Assembly (NCBI GenBank): GCA_032595675.1
Contig: JAVQMD010000001.1
Location: 2,326,640 to 2,390,639, forward strand
From: Candidatus Electrothrix rattekaaiensis
GTDB taxonomy: Bacteria; Desulfobacterota; Desulfobulbia; Desulfobulbales; Desulfobulbaceae
Reading direction: 5' to 3'
DNA: 64,000 bases
The first letter of the stretch is position 1; each line of letters starts with the position of its first letter. Shown here piece by piece: positions 25,896 to 34,983 of this stretch. Under the pieces are notes generated by a model. That model searched no databases. It saw only the letters and a list, made by a program, of their open reading frames with translations, and was not told the DNA's origin. The position numbers were made by a program, and so were the translations under genes.

Positions 25896-26795
25896 TCATG
25901 CCGAGATTTTCCAAAATTCAATCTCAGTCCAGTTCTCAGGAAATTTCATGTGCTGATGAATATCAACGGGGCAGCCTGCTAAGACAGTACGGAGATTTTT
26001 TATCCAGTCTCTACTATGCGTAAAAGTAGACAGGAATGCCTGGATCATTGCTACATTGGCATACGGTGTATCAAGAGGTATTCCCGTGTATGTATACTTA
26101 GCAATATTTCTGGCAGTTGGTGGATAAATATGATTCCAGAACCTATTATGATGAGCGCAAGTATTCCGTATAAAAGTTAAAACATGAAGCCAACCGCCGA
26201 AGTCATTTGTATTGAATGAGAAAAACTTGCTGATTCTTCTTCGGCTTTTTGCTTCTTTTAAATGTTCAAATACCTTCGACCATGTTCCGATAGACAAAAC
26301 CTCAATAACCATCCATGCTGGCGGTGTAGCCGGTTCATTATACATTTCGTAATAATGACGACAAGAAGAATTTCTGTAAGCCCGACTTGTCTTACCGGTA
26401 TGCAGTTCAATGTTTTTTATTAATATCTGATGGTTAAATGTATCTTTGAAAACTTTGTTATCCTTGTTCAGATACCAATGCGAACCATACCTCATACACA
26501 ACACATGAGACAGAACCGAACGTATAGCAATTTCTATACGTTCAATCGCATCCATGATATGAAGACGCAATTTCCGATCAAATATATACAGATTAAGAAC
26601 GTCCTGAAATTCTACTTCATGACAGAATGTATCCTTCTCACACTCAAAGGGAGCAAAATAACCGGATAATCTATAGTAACCAATAGTTGAGAGATACCGC
26701 TCTGCTCGTTGAGCATCCCGAACAACTAAACCGCGTTGTCGCAGTAATTCAACAAGCTCTTTCGGTTCTTTGGGGACTTTTGTAAATTCAATCAT
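25896..26795 (-). CDS. Abi_2 (AbiD/AbiF-type) abortive infection HEPN protein
   Basis: 299 residues from ATG 26795. It starts MIEFTKVPKEPKELVELLRQ and carries the Abi_2 blocks RYLSTIGYYRLSGYF (residues ~33-47), LYIFDRKLRLHIMDAIERIEIAIRS and, near residue 210, RNTCAHHNRFWN, the Rx4H HEPN ribonuclease site. The family gives phage resistance by RNA cleavage and growth arrest. Immediately upstream are two 45-bp structured repeats (26811-26923), suggesting an RNA antitoxin. The gene is inserted on the opposite strand between hsdS and hsdR. Confidence 0.88.
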   Translation of the reverse strand: MIEFTKVPKEPKELVELLRQRGLVVRDAQRAERYLSTIGYYRLSGYFAPFECEKDTFCHEVEFQDVLNLYIFDRKLRLHIMDAIERIEIAIRSVLSHVLCMRYGSHWYLNKDNKVFKDTFNHQILIKNIELHTGKTSRAYRNSSCRHYYEMYNEPATPPAWMVIEVLSIGTWSKVFEHLKEAKSRRRISKFFSFNTNDFGGWLHVLTFIRNTCAHHNRFWNHIYPPTARNIAKYTYTGIPLDTPYANVAMIQAFLSTFTHSRDWIKNLRTVLAGCPVDIHQHMKFPENWTEIEFWKISA

Positions 26796-26810
26796 AGAAA
26801 TAAAAAAACC

Positions 26811-26923
26811 TGCTTCCCCTCTTGCGAAATTACCCATGTAAAATGGGGGGAAACAGGTATTCTCAATTTTAAAGATTTTGCTTCCCCTCTTGCGAAATTA
26901 CCCATATAAAATGGGGGGAAACA
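26811..26923 (-). ncRNA. Tandem 45-nt structured repeats upstream of the Abi_2 gene (candidate RNA antitoxin)
   Basis: Two 45-bp copies (26811-26855 and 26879-26923), one mismatch apart, with period 68 bp. In transcript sense each has ends TGTTTCCCC and GGGGAAGCA that can pair as an outer helix, and an inner hairpin CCCAT-N5-ATGGG. They start just after a promoter and end 16 nt before the Abi ATG. Repeated small RNAs upstream of the toxin are the mark of type III toxin-antitoxin loci, and a structured AbiF RNA motif is known beside this gene family. Confidence 0.6.
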
Positions 26924-26939
26924 AACTCTTGTATACCTA

Positions 26940-26968
26940 TACTTTAATATAATTCTCTGAAATGTCAA
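26940..26968 (-). promoter_or_regulatory. Promoter for the repeat RNA and Abi_2 gene
   Basis: TTGACA (26968-26963) and a weak -10, TAAAGT or AAAGTA, 16-17 nt downstream. Transcription would start near 26933, about 10 nt before the first repeat. Confidence 0.5.
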
Positions 26969-27039
26969 TATCGATATGTTATACTTCTTCAGGATCGGCA
27001 AACCCGGAACGTTTACTTAACTCAAGCATCAGCAGAACA

Positions 27040-27774
27040 ATGAAATCACTTTTTATCGCATGGCAAGACCCGGAAACACGGCTCTGGTATACTGTAGGCC
27101 GCCTTACCAGAGAGGACGGGGTGTATTGCTTTGTCTATACACAGGGTGCTGAAGCAACACCCCGTTTCAGTTGTCTCGGCAGAATAACCGACCTGAATGG
27201 GGAATATTTTTCTGAAGACCTCTTCCCACTTTTCAGAAACAGGCTGCTGTACGCATCCAGGCCGGAATATCCCGATTATGTCCGCTGGCTTGATATGGAG
27301 AATCAAAACGACGACCCGCTGTTACTGCTGGGTCGATCCGGGGGCAAACGGGCCACGGATTCATTATGCGTCTTTCCTGAACCGGAACCGGACGCAGACG
27401 GGAAATACTCAGTATACTTCTTCAGTCACGGTCTGCGGTACCTTGACCGGATCAATCTTGAAGGTATTGCCCGATTACAGGCAGGGGACATTCTCAGGCT
27501 GAAGCGGGAAGACCATAACGAAGCTGACCGGTTCGCCCTGGTATTGGAGACAGACGAAAAGCTCAAGGTCGGATACTGTCCCAGGTATCTGAACAAGGAA
27601 TTGCGCCGGGTGCAGGATGTAACAACGCTTCGCCTGATTGTGGAAAAAGTTAATCCTGAAGCACCGCTTCATTTTCGCCTGTTATGCCGAACAAGCTTTC
27701 ACCTGCCAAAAGGAATGGACCTCTTTACCTCAGAGGAATATCAGCCGCTGTCCAAGGTGCTTTTGGCTGCCTGA
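27040..27774 (+). CDS. HIRAN-domain protein
   Basis: 244 residues from ATG 27040. The N-terminal half (MKSLFIAWQDPETRLWYTVGRL) is an uncharacterised HipA-like region. The C-terminal half (residues ~145-235: RINLEGIARLQAGDILRLKREDHNEADRFALVL) has the HIRAN pattern, a domain that recognises DNA ends and stalled forks. HIRAN proteins recur in defence islands. Divergent from the Abi_2 unit; not obviously part of the R-M operon. Confidence 0.65.
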   Translation: MKSLFIAWQDPETRLWYTVGRLTREDGVYCFVYTQGAEATPRFSCLGRITDLNGEYFSEDLFPLFRNRLLYASRPEYPDYVRWLDMENQNDDPLLLLGRSGGKRATDSLCVFPEPEPDADGKYSVYFFSHGLRYLDRINLEGIARLQAGDILRLKREDHNEADRFALVLETDEKLKVGYCPRYLNKELRRVQDVTTLRLIVEKVNPEAPLHFRLLCRTSFHLPKGMDLFTSEEYQPLSKVLLAA

Positions 27775-27804
27775 TTTCCTCTTTGTACCCTTCTTATTTC
27801 TCTT

Positions 27805-27858
27805 TCAACCACGCCCAAGCCTTCAAAAAAAAGCCTGCTTCAACAGATGTTTGTTTAA
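27805..27858 (+). pseudogene. Echo of the hsdS 3' end
   Basis: Bases from TCAACCACGCCC to the TAA repeat the last ~52 bp of hsdS (25719-25772), with a few changes, about 2.09 kb downstream. Together with the hsdR echo at 25771 it shows that the R-M operon was duplicated here and then deleted, leaving only the ends. Confidence 0.75.
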
Positions 27859-27867
27859 AAAACGGTT

Positions 27868-28491
27868 ATGGAGAAACTTAAACAGGAAATACGAAGGATT
27901 AAGCGTTACAACCTTGAGTATTATCATAGTCATCTTTCCTTGATTGAGACCTATATCGAAGAAAAGCCCGATATATCAATTGAAACTTGCAAGGCACTCA
28001 TCGAAGGTATTTCAATATTAGCACTTTACCTTCTGAATCAAGAACCTATAAATTCACATAATAATGCAAACTTTCAGGATCTTTTCAAGCGTGCTTTGTC
28101 AGAGTTACAGAAGGAGCGAGGATATTCTGATTTTGATATGGTGAAAAGGTTAGGTTCTGTTGTGCATTACCTTGGCACAATTCGCAGTTCCCACGGTGAT
28201 ATTTGTCACGGTCGCGCATCCCTAAAAGATCAGGTTAATGATGCCGATTTTGCGGAACTTATTATCGGCATTACAGATAATCTTTGCACCTACATGCTCC
28301 GGCGACTTGATCACCTCAGTGTGAAAGAAGTGCTCTATGAGGACAATCCAGAGTTTAATGATAGCTTGGATGAAGAACACCCTATGCCTGGAAAGATACT
28401 GTACAGTAAAGCATTATTTGATCAGGAGTTTAAAACCTATGAAATCCAACTCGGTGATTTTATATTGGAGTCTGAGCAGGAAGAAGAATGA
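27868..28491 (+). CDS. Abi-C (abortive infection C-terminal) domain protein
   Basis: 207 residues. The C-terminal half has LGSVVHYLGTIRSSHGDICHGRA, matching the Abi-C pattern L-R-x(3-4)-G-D-x-x-H-G. It overlaps hsdR by 4 nt (ATGA), so it is a true operon member, replacing nothing in the core R-M complex. It may guard or modulate the system; function inferred from family name only. Confidence 0.8.
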   Translation: MEKLKQEIRRIKRYNLEYYHSHLSLIETYIEEKPDISIETCKALIEGISILALYLLNQEPINSHNNANFQDLFKRALSELQKERGYSDFDMVKRLGSVVHYLGTIRSSHGDICHGRASLKDQVNDADFAELIIGITDNLCTYMLRRLDHLSVKEVLYEDNPEFNDSLDEEHPMPGKILYSKALFDQEFKTYEIQLGDFILESEQEEE

Positions 28492-31328
28492 GCACACAAC
28501 CAGAACAAACCCTTGAAAACAATCTGATAGCTCAACTTGAAAACCTGGGCTTTGACAGGGTGCGGATTGCCGATGAAGCAGCATTAATCATCAACCTGAA
28601 AAAGCAGCTGGAGAAGCACAACAACACCCTGCTTTCTGAACTGGAATTCCGCCAGATCCTCAACAAGCTGGCAAAGGGCAATATCTTTGCAAAAGCCAAA
28701 ATCCTCCGGGATAAGGTTGATTATACCAAAGACAACGGGGAAACCGGCTATCTTGAGCTGATCAATCAAATCAAGTGGTGCAAGAACGAGTACCAGGTGA
28801 CCAACCAGGTCACCATGAAAGGCACGTATACTAACCGCTATGACGTAACGATTCTGGTTAACGGCCTGCCCTTGGTCCAGATCGAACTGAAACGCCGTGG
28901 CTTGGAGATGAAAGAGGCGTTCAATCAAACCAACCGCTACCACCGCCATTCCTTTTCAGCAGGGTATGGGCTGTTCGGGTATATTCAGCTTTTTGTTATC
29001 AGTAACGGCGTGAATACAAAATATTACGCCAATAATCCGGTTCAGAAACGTGATTTCAAGCAAACCTTTTTTTGGGCTGATGAGGACAATAAGAAAATCA
29101 GCCAGCTGAACGAGTTTACTGAAGAGTTCCTGGAGAAATGCCAGCTTTCAAAGATGATCACAAAATATGTGGTGCTCAATGAAAGTGAAAAGATGCTGAT
29201 GGTCTTGCGCCCGTATCAGTATTACGCTGTTGAAGCCATTGTTGAGCAAGTCCGGGACACAGAGAAGAACGGCTATATCTGGCACACCACAGGCTCAGGC
29301 AAGACCCTGACCTCTTTTAAAACTGCGCAGATTCTCACCGGTTCGCCCCATGTCCATAAGGTGGTCTTTGTGGTTGATCGAAAAGACCTTGATTTCCAGA
29401 CCATTAAAGAGTTCAACAGCTTCAGTGAAGGCAGCGTTGACGCTACCACCAACACCAAGAAACTTGTTGAGCAATTCACAGACGATACACCCTTGATGGT
29501 CACCACCCTGCAAAAGCTCAATACCGCAATCAGTAAGCAAAAGTATCTTGCCAGCATGGCAGACCTGCACGACAAGCGCATGGTGTTTATCTTTGATGAG
29601 TGCCACCGAAGCCAGTTTGGCGAGACCCACAACCGCATCAAGGCATTTTTTCATAATGTGCAGATGTTCGGCTTTACCGGTACGCCGATCTTTGCAGACA
29701 ATGCCGCTAAAAATGCCCTGGGCAAACGAACAACCGAGGATCTGTTTGCCGAGTGTCTGCATAAGTATGTTATTACCGATGCCATACGGGATGAGAATGT
29801 GCTGAAATTCTCTGTTGAGTATATCCGAACCGTCAAACAGAAAGATACCGTGGCTGATATCGAAGTGGAAGCCATTGACACCAAGGAGGCTATGGAAGCC
29901 CCTGAGCGGCTCAATAACATAACTGATTATATCATAGCCAACCATAACCGGAAAACGCATGGGCGAGAGTTTACAGCAATCTTTTGTGTGTCAAATATTG
30001 CCACCTTAACAGCCTATTATGAATTACTGAAGGAGAAGAAAGCAGCCAAAAAACACAACTTCCGGATTGGAACCATATTTTCCTATCAGGCAAACGAGGA
30101 CTCAGAAGAGGCCGCCAATGGTTCTATAGAACCGGATATACCGGACAGCAGCAACGATGCGCCTGTGGATAAGCACAGCCGAGAAAAGCTTGATGAGTAT
30201 ATTTGTGATTACAACAGCATGTTTGCAACGAATTATTCCACAGATACTTTTTATCAGTACTATCAGGATATCGGTAAGCGGGTAAAGAATCGGGAAATTG
30301 ATATTCTGCTGGTAGTGAATATGTTCCTGACCGGCTTTGACAGTAAAACCCTTAATACCATCTATGTGGATAAGAACCTCAAGTACCACGGCTTGATTCA
30401 AGCCTATTCACGAACCAACCGCACCTTGGGCCAAAAGAAATCACAGGGGAATGTTGTCTGTTTCCGCAACCTCAAACCGGCAACCGATCAGGCCATTGAA
30501 CTGTTTGCCAATAGGGATGCCGATAAAGCCACTGTAGAAGATATCATTCTGGCCCCTTACGAGCAGTATATTGAGCGTTTTACCGATGCGTTTAACATCC
30601 TGCAAGCAATCGCTCCAACCGTGGATTCAGTTGACCATTTGACCACTGAAGAGGATGAAGCCAGATTCATTCAAGCCTTTCGTGAGATTATCCGGCTGAA
30701 AAATGTACTTGACTGCTTTACAGAATTCACCTTTGCTGATTTGCCGATGGATGAACAGCTTTTCGCGGATTATCGAAGCAAGTATCTTGATCTTTACGAG
30801 AAGGTGCGGAACGAGCACACAAAAGAAAAGGTTTCTATCCTTGATGATCTTGATTTTGAACTTGAGCTGATCCGCCGTGATAAAATCAATGTAAGCTATA
30901 TCATCTCGTTGCTGCACAACATGCAAGACGATACAGAGGAAGGAAGAGACAAGCAGCACAAGGCCATTATCAGCATTCTTGATACAGAAGCACAGCTGCG
31001 CAGTAAAAAGGAGCTTATTGAACAATTTATAGCTACACATTTTCAGGACATTCCCAAAGGTGGAAATATTGGCGATGCATTTGAAACCTTTTGGAATGCT
31101 GAAAAAGAAAAGGCTGTCAAGGAGCTGAGCAAGGCCGAAGGATTACACCTTGATGGACTGCAACAGATTATTGGTGATTATCTCTTTACGGAAAAACCAC
31201 CCATGCGGGATGATGTAATACAAATCATGGAGAAACGCCCCGGATTACGAGAGCGTAAAACAGTCTCTGAACGTATTATCAGCAAGATTAAAGCCTTTGT
31301 TGAAACCTTTATTGATGGGGTTGATTGA
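28488..31328 (+). CDS. hsdR: Type I restriction endonuclease subunit R
   Basis: 946 residues: an N-terminal PD-(D/E)XK nuclease (VTILVNGLPLVQIELKRRG, residues ~115-140) and an SF2 translocase with Walker A TGSGKT near residue 267, DECHRSQFG near 367 and GFTGTP, MFLTGFDSKTL and YSRTNR motifs. A C-terminal helical domain docks on the methylase. ATP-driven DNA translocation followed by cleavage of unmodified DNA. Appears intact. Confidence 0.96.
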   Translation: MSTQPEQTLENNLIAQLENLGFDRVRIADEAALIINLKKQLEKHNNTLLSELEFRQILNKLAKGNIFAKAKILRDKVDYTKDNGETGYLELINQIKWCKNEYQVTNQVTMKGTYTNRYDVTILVNGLPLVQIELKRRGLEMKEAFNQTNRYHRHSFSAGYGLFGYIQLFVISNGVNTKYYANNPVQKRDFKQTFFWADEDNKKISQLNEFTEEFLEKCQLSKMITKYVVLNESEKMLMVLRPYQYYAVEAIVEQVRDTEKNGYIWHTTGSGKTLTSFKTAQILTGSPHVHKVVFVVDRKDLDFQTIKEFNSFSEGSVDATTNTKKLVEQFTDDTPLMVTTLQKLNTAISKQKYLASMADLHDKRMVFIFDECHRSQFGETHNRIKAFFHNVQMFGFTGTPIFADNAAKNALGKRTTEDLFAECLHKYVITDAIRDENVLKFSVEYIRTVKQKDTVADIEVEAIDTKEAMEAPERLNNITDYIIANHNRKTHGREFTAIFCVSNIATLTAYYELLKEKKAAKKHNFRIGTIFSYQANEDSEEAANGSIEPDIPDSSNDAPVDKHSREKLDEYICDYNSMFATNYSTDTFYQYYQDIGKRVKNREIDILLVVNMFLTGFDSKTLNTIYVDKNLKYHGLIQAYSRTNRTLGQKKSQGNVVCFRNLKPATDQAIELFANRDADKATVEDIILAPYEQYIERFTDAFNILQAIAPTVDSVDHLTTEEDEARFIQAFREIIRLKNVLDCFTEFTFADLPMDEQLFADYRSKYLDLYEKVRNEHTKEKVSILDDLDFELELIRRDKINVSYIISLLHNMQDDTEEGRDKQHKAIISILDTEAQLRSKKELIEQFIATHFQDIPKGGNIGDAFETFWNAEKEKAVKELSKAEGLHLDGLQQIIGDYLFTEKPPMRDDVIQIMEKRPGLRERKTVSERIISKIKAFVETFIDGVD

Positions 31329-31439
31329 TGGGGGGAGCCAACACGGAAACAGTAAAGCCCCATGTTACTTACTGCCGGGAGAAATTTTTATAGGTTCTCC
31401 GGGGATCACATAGGGCCTTTCTTTGCCTTACCGATATAT

Positions 31440-33307
31440 CTCACCGATTGGTTAATAAAATCCCATTACTTTTATTTTCGAGATTTTGATATAATTCTAG
31501 GCCAATACCTAATCTACGTAAAAGGTCCTTTTGTAAATCTGATAATGGAGTCAGGTGACGTATTACTTGCTCCCCGGAATGGATGATGCTGAGAGAAATG
31601 TTGGAGAAACTCTGCAAAACCCGTTCAACGGTCGGAAAAGCTGTGCGTTTCTTAGGCTGTCCCGGATACATTCCTTCCAGAACTGCTTGATCTTGCTTCA
31701 AGGAACGACGCACTACAAACTCAATCAAGGTCAGCACCCGAATTCCCAGGGCTAACAGATGAGTTAATCCAGCCACTTGATCGTCTCGCTGGACAAATAA
31801 TGGAGCGATATTCAAACGACTTTTCAAACGCTCAAAGATCCGTTCAACCCGGTACTCTTTACGATAACATAACACAGCGTCCTGTAAACTGAGATCCTGT
31901 TGATCAACATCGGTAACAAACGCCTTCCACCCAAAGGTGTCTTTTTTCGCCGTCACCTGCTCTTCTTTCCGGCTGATATCTTTGATTTGATATCTAATTT
32001 TTCTAATGACCTGCTGAGGGCGTTTCTTTGATCCACGGCCTCTCCCAACATATTTGGTATGCTCTTCCACCTGCTTTTCGTATTCAACCGTCAACAACCC
32101 TTCTACCTTGTGGGCCTTCAGAATTTTGTCAATTTTTTCCTGTAAAACAGACTCTTCTGTGATTTGGCGTTTACCTCTGCCGCGTGGCGGCGTCAAGGCA
32201 TTGAGTTTAAGTTGCGCTTTTTCAAGCCGTTGCTCCAGACCTCGTTCTTGTTTGGCAGCATGAGCTGGAGAATGAAGTATGAGAATTCGTTCATTCCACT
32301 GAAATTCCTTGCCTTCGTAAACACCACTCTGATTACGATCCAGCTCGTACCCCTCAGCGATCAGCACCTCTTCGCCTTTATCATTCTCCCGAAAAACCTG
32401 CTCCAGCTCTCCATCTGTTTTTCGGGCAAGGCCACCTTCAATCCATGTTTCCATCTCCTTTGCGATTTTACCAGTCAAAGGAAGAGGAGATAAGTAATGA
32501 TTATAAAGGCTTCGTATGTATGTCCGAGTCTCCAATGAACTCATTTTGCAATCTCCGCAATAGAGAACACCTGTCTTCTGCAAGGCATTATGAACTCTTT
32601 CAATAACAGGGAGATAAAGCGGGTCGTCAGCTTTTTCACCGGAAACCACATCGGTGGCCAAAGGCATTCCCAGAGGGTCAAGGGCTCCGGTCATCACCTT
32701 GATCTGACGAAGACTTGCATCATCTTTACTGTGGCCGAACTGAAGCAGACCTGTTTCACTGCCTTCATGGTATCCTGACACCGTAGTGGCATCGCATCGA
32801 ACAACCTTGGTCGGCAGTTCATGAACCTCAATACTTCTTTTGCTCAAATCCTTTTCAATTTCAGCCCAGTAAGCCTCTTGGCTCAGATGTCTAAGAAGAA
32901 CCGCCAAGCGATGTGTCGCGAAATCTGCTTCACAGATCTTCTGCCCGGTTAAATTCTCCAGAGTATCCTGCATCCTACTGATATATTGTTCTACTGAGGA
33001 TTTTCGATGATCTCCTTCGGACAAAATATAGGACAACCAGATCACTGCTGTCCAACCCCAACTCAAAGCTCTTTGCTTCCAATGAGTTGGAGTATGACTA
33101 TCCAGGATTTCGACTAACCCTATTTGGGTCATCGTCCCTATTAATAAGGGGATATCATCAACTCGTTCTGTGATAACCTGCAACTCTTCCATTTTACTCT
33201 CCTGGCGCATGTTGATTTTTGACTGCCAGAATAGCTGATTATGGAGAAAAAGAGCAAGGCCAAGAGCAAAATAAATTATTTTAAGATGTCATTAACCAAT
33301 CGGTGAG
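31440..33307 (-). mobile_element. IS1634-type insertion sequence, complete
   Basis: 1868 bp bounded by a perfect 17-bp terminal inverted repeat CTCACCGATTGGTTAAT (31440-31456 and 33291-33307). Each end is flanked by ATATAT, a likely 6-bp target duplication. If ATATAT belongs to the element instead, the repeats are 23 bp. It contains one intact transposase gene and sits between hsdR and tRNA-Arg. Confidence 0.88.
31441..33192 (-). CDS. IS1634 family (DDE) transposase
   Basis: 583 residues from ATG 33192, after AGGAG; an ATG six codons earlier is also possible. The N-terminal DUF4277-like domain is followed by a DDE core: VVRCDATTVSGY near residue 130, a GDCKMSS block near 215, and RVERIFERLKSRLNIAPLFVQ near 455. 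The stop codon lies inside the left terminal repeat. Confidence 0.9.
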   Translation of the reverse strand: MEELQVITERVDDIPLLIGTMTQIGLVEILDSHTPTHWKQRALSWGWTAVIWLSYILSEGDHRKSSVEQYISRMQDTLENLTGQKICEADFATHRLAVLLRHLSQEAYWAEIEKDLSKRSIEVHELPTKVVRCDATTVSGYHEGSETGLLQFGHSKDDASLRQIKVMTGALDPLGMPLATDVVSGEKADDPLYLPVIERVHNALQKTGVLYCGDCKMSSLETRTYIRSLYNHYLSPLPLTGKIAKEMETWIEGGLARKTDGELEQVFRENDKGEEVLIAEGYELDRNQSGVYEGKEFQWNERILILHSPAHAAKQERGLEQRLEKAQLKLNALTPPRGRGKRQITEESVLQEKIDKILKAHKVEGLLTVEYEKQVEEHTKYVGRGRGSKKRPQQVIRKIRYQIKDISRKEEQVTAKKDTFGWKAFVTDVDQQDLSLQDAVLCYRKEYRVERIFERLKSRLNIAPLFVQRDDQVAGLTHLLALGIRVLTLIEFVVRRSLKQDQAVLEGMYPGQPKKRTAFPTVERVLQSFSNISLSIIHSGEQVIRHLTPLSDLQKDLLRRLGIGLELYQNLENKSNGILLTNR

Positions 33308-33459
33308 ATATATTACTCTTTATCCCTTCCCGCAACGCATCATAGAAAACACTACAGACGGTAAAGGGGCGTTCGGTACAGACGCTTAAAAGTGGGGGCT
33401 AGAGTGCAAGGCAACAAAAAAGGGGTTAACTCGAAGACGAGTTAACCCCTTGAAATTTC
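33308..33459. other. tRNA-Arg downstream spacer with terminator
   Basis: Holds a strong minus-strand hairpin at 33422-33449 (GGGGTTAACTCG paired with CGAGTTAACCCC) followed by TTTTTT. This terminates the tRNA-Arg transcript. The remainder joins sequence left of the insertion sequence at 31329-31439; no gene is evident across that joined stretch. Confidence 0.7.
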
Positions 33460-33536
33460 TGGTGCGCCCGGCAGGATTCGAACCTGCGACCCTCGGATTC
33501 GAAGTCCGATGCTCTATCCAGCTGAGCTACGGGCGC
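33460..33536 (-). tRNA. tRNA-Arg (anticodon TCG)
   Basis: 77 nt with encoded CCA: acceptor GCGCCCG/CGGGCGC, anticodon stem TCGGA/TCCGA with loop CTTCGAA (anticodon TCG, reading CGA), and T arm GCAGG-TTCGAAT-CCTGC. It sits at the right edge of the restriction/defence island, the kind of site integrases use, but no integrase or attachment duplication was seen. Confidence 0.95.
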
Positions 33537-33791
33537 ATGGGATAGTCGGGAGCAAGAATACCCCATTTTCATCAAATATGAAAGCAATTTCTGTCTACAG
33601 TATATAGGATGCTTGGAGGGAGCACCCCTCTGTATTCGTCGCCTGGAACGCCCCCGACGTCCCCTTTCGGCATAGGCCTTGCTGAACCCCACGAGAAAAT
33701 GATATATTCTCTTCTTTCAGAGAACTTTCAGAAAAGCAACTATCCCTCTCATCCCCTATCCAACGCAGCAAAAATTTCGAGGAGAAAGACT

Positions 33792-34214
33792 ATGCGATGC
33801 AGTCAATGCGGTGCAAAAATCCCTGTCTATAAAAACCCGGCCCCCACAGTGGACATTATTATTGAATTGGAAGGCGGAATCGTTCTTATCGAACGAAAAA
33901 ATCCGCCCTTTGGCTGGGCCTTGCCCGGTGGCTTTGTTGACTACGGAGAAAGCTTCGAAGATGCCGCTGTTCGCGAGGCAAAAGAGGAAACCGGCCTGGA
34001 TGTGACCTTGGTCCGTCAATTTCATACCTATTCCCATCCAGGTCGAGATAAACGGCAGCACACCGCCTCAACCGTCTATATCGCAACGGCTGTCGGTACC
34101 CCTGTGGGCGCGGATGACGCCAAGCAGGCGCAGATCTTCAGCAAAGACAGATTGCCGGAATTAGCCTTTGACCATGCTCAGATCCTGCATGATTATTTTG
34201 AAAAAATATATTGA
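33792..34214 (+). CDS. Nudix hydrolase with N-terminal zinc knuckle
   Basis: 140 residues from ATG 33792, after GAGGAGA. CSQCG at the start, then a Nudix box [20 protein letters not shown]...ETGLDV near residues 48-73 with all catalytic Glu residues. A small housecleaning pyrophosphatase of the MutT/ADP-ribose type; substrate unknown. Confidence 0.9.
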   Translation: MRCSQCGAKIPVYKNPAPTVDIIIELEGGIVLIERKNPPFGWALPGGFVDYGESFEDAAVREAKEETGLDVTLVRQFHTYSHPGRDKRQHTASTVYIATAVGTPVGADDAKQAQIFSKDRLPELAFDHAQILHDYFEKIY

Positions 34215-34384
34215 TTATTCAGCTAATTATTTCAAAAAAAGATAATCGTTATTAATTTCCTTGCATTTAACAGGTGGTTTCATACAATTCATTTCATAGA
34301 GAGGGGCGACTTTCCCCCGCTCAACGTCCGTTCAAAATGGGCACGAAAAGCAGGCCCAGACAACCTAAAAAAGGAGTTGGACCA

Positions 34385-34909
34385 ATGAAAAAATCACTTG
34401 TTTTCCTCACAGCATTTGCAGCCTTATTCCTCGTCAGCACAGGCACAAACGCACTTGCAGGCAGTGCTCAACCTACGGAAACCAAGGTTGCAGCGGAAGA
34501 GCCACAACCAACTCTTTATGAGCAATTGGGCGGTGAAGCGGCTGTTAAAGCGGCGGTAGATGGTTTTTACGTCAAGGTGCTGGCTGATGATCGAGTGAAC
34601 GGCTTCTTTAAAGGCGTTGATATGGACCGTCAGCGAGCAATGCAGACTGCCTTCCTTACCTTTGCCTTTGGCGGACCGAATGCCTATGAAGGAAAAGATC
34701 TGCGGGCCGCTCATTCTCACTTAGTGGTAAAAGGTCTGAATGACACTCATTTTGACATTATCATTGAACATCTCGGCAGCACACTGAAAGAGCTTGGTGT
34801 AAAAGACGAGCTGATTCAACACGCCGCCAACGTGGCCAACAGCGTCCGTGACGATGTGCTTGGAAAAGAAATAACCCAAGAAGCAACCCAGGAAGAAGTA
34901 ACGGAATAG
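34385..34909 (+). CDS. Exported truncated haemoglobin (group 1)
   Basis: 174 residues from ATG 34385, with AAGGAG upstream. A signal peptide (residues 1-23, ending NALAG) precedes a trHbN domain: TLYEQLGGEAAVKAAVDGFY, FLTFAFGGPNAYEGKDL, and the proximal His in AAHSHLVVKGL. A short Glu/Thr-rich tail follows. Periplasmic location is unusual for this cytosolic family. Roles could be O2/NO scavenging at low oxygen. Monocistronic. Confidence 0.88.
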   Translation: MKKSLVFLTAFAALFLVSTGTNALAGSAQPTETKVAAEEPQPTLYEQLGGEAAVKAAVDGFYVKVLADDRVNGFFKGVDMDRQRAMQTAFLTFAFGGPNAYEGKDLRAAHSHLVVKGLNDTHFDIIIEHLGSTLKELGVKDELIQHAANVANSVRDDVLGKEITQEATQEEVTE

Positions 34910-34983
34910 AACAATGCATTGCAAGGGCGGATTCCAGTGTTCGCCCTTTGAGGTTTTCTCAAGGGGAGATCAACCTCGACACC

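Noticed and set aside
25811-26023. 70-codon plus-strand frame after hsdS
   Set aside because: Runs into the antisense of the Abi_2 gene, starts at GTG in the echo region, no family.
26811-26923. Mini CRISPR array
   Set aside because: Only two 45-bp repeats with one 23-bp spacer and no cas genes. Internal helices and position before an Abi gene fit an RNA antitoxin better.
33308-33600. Phage or island attachment site at tRNA-Arg
   Set aside because: No integrase and no duplicated tRNA 3' end found in the window.
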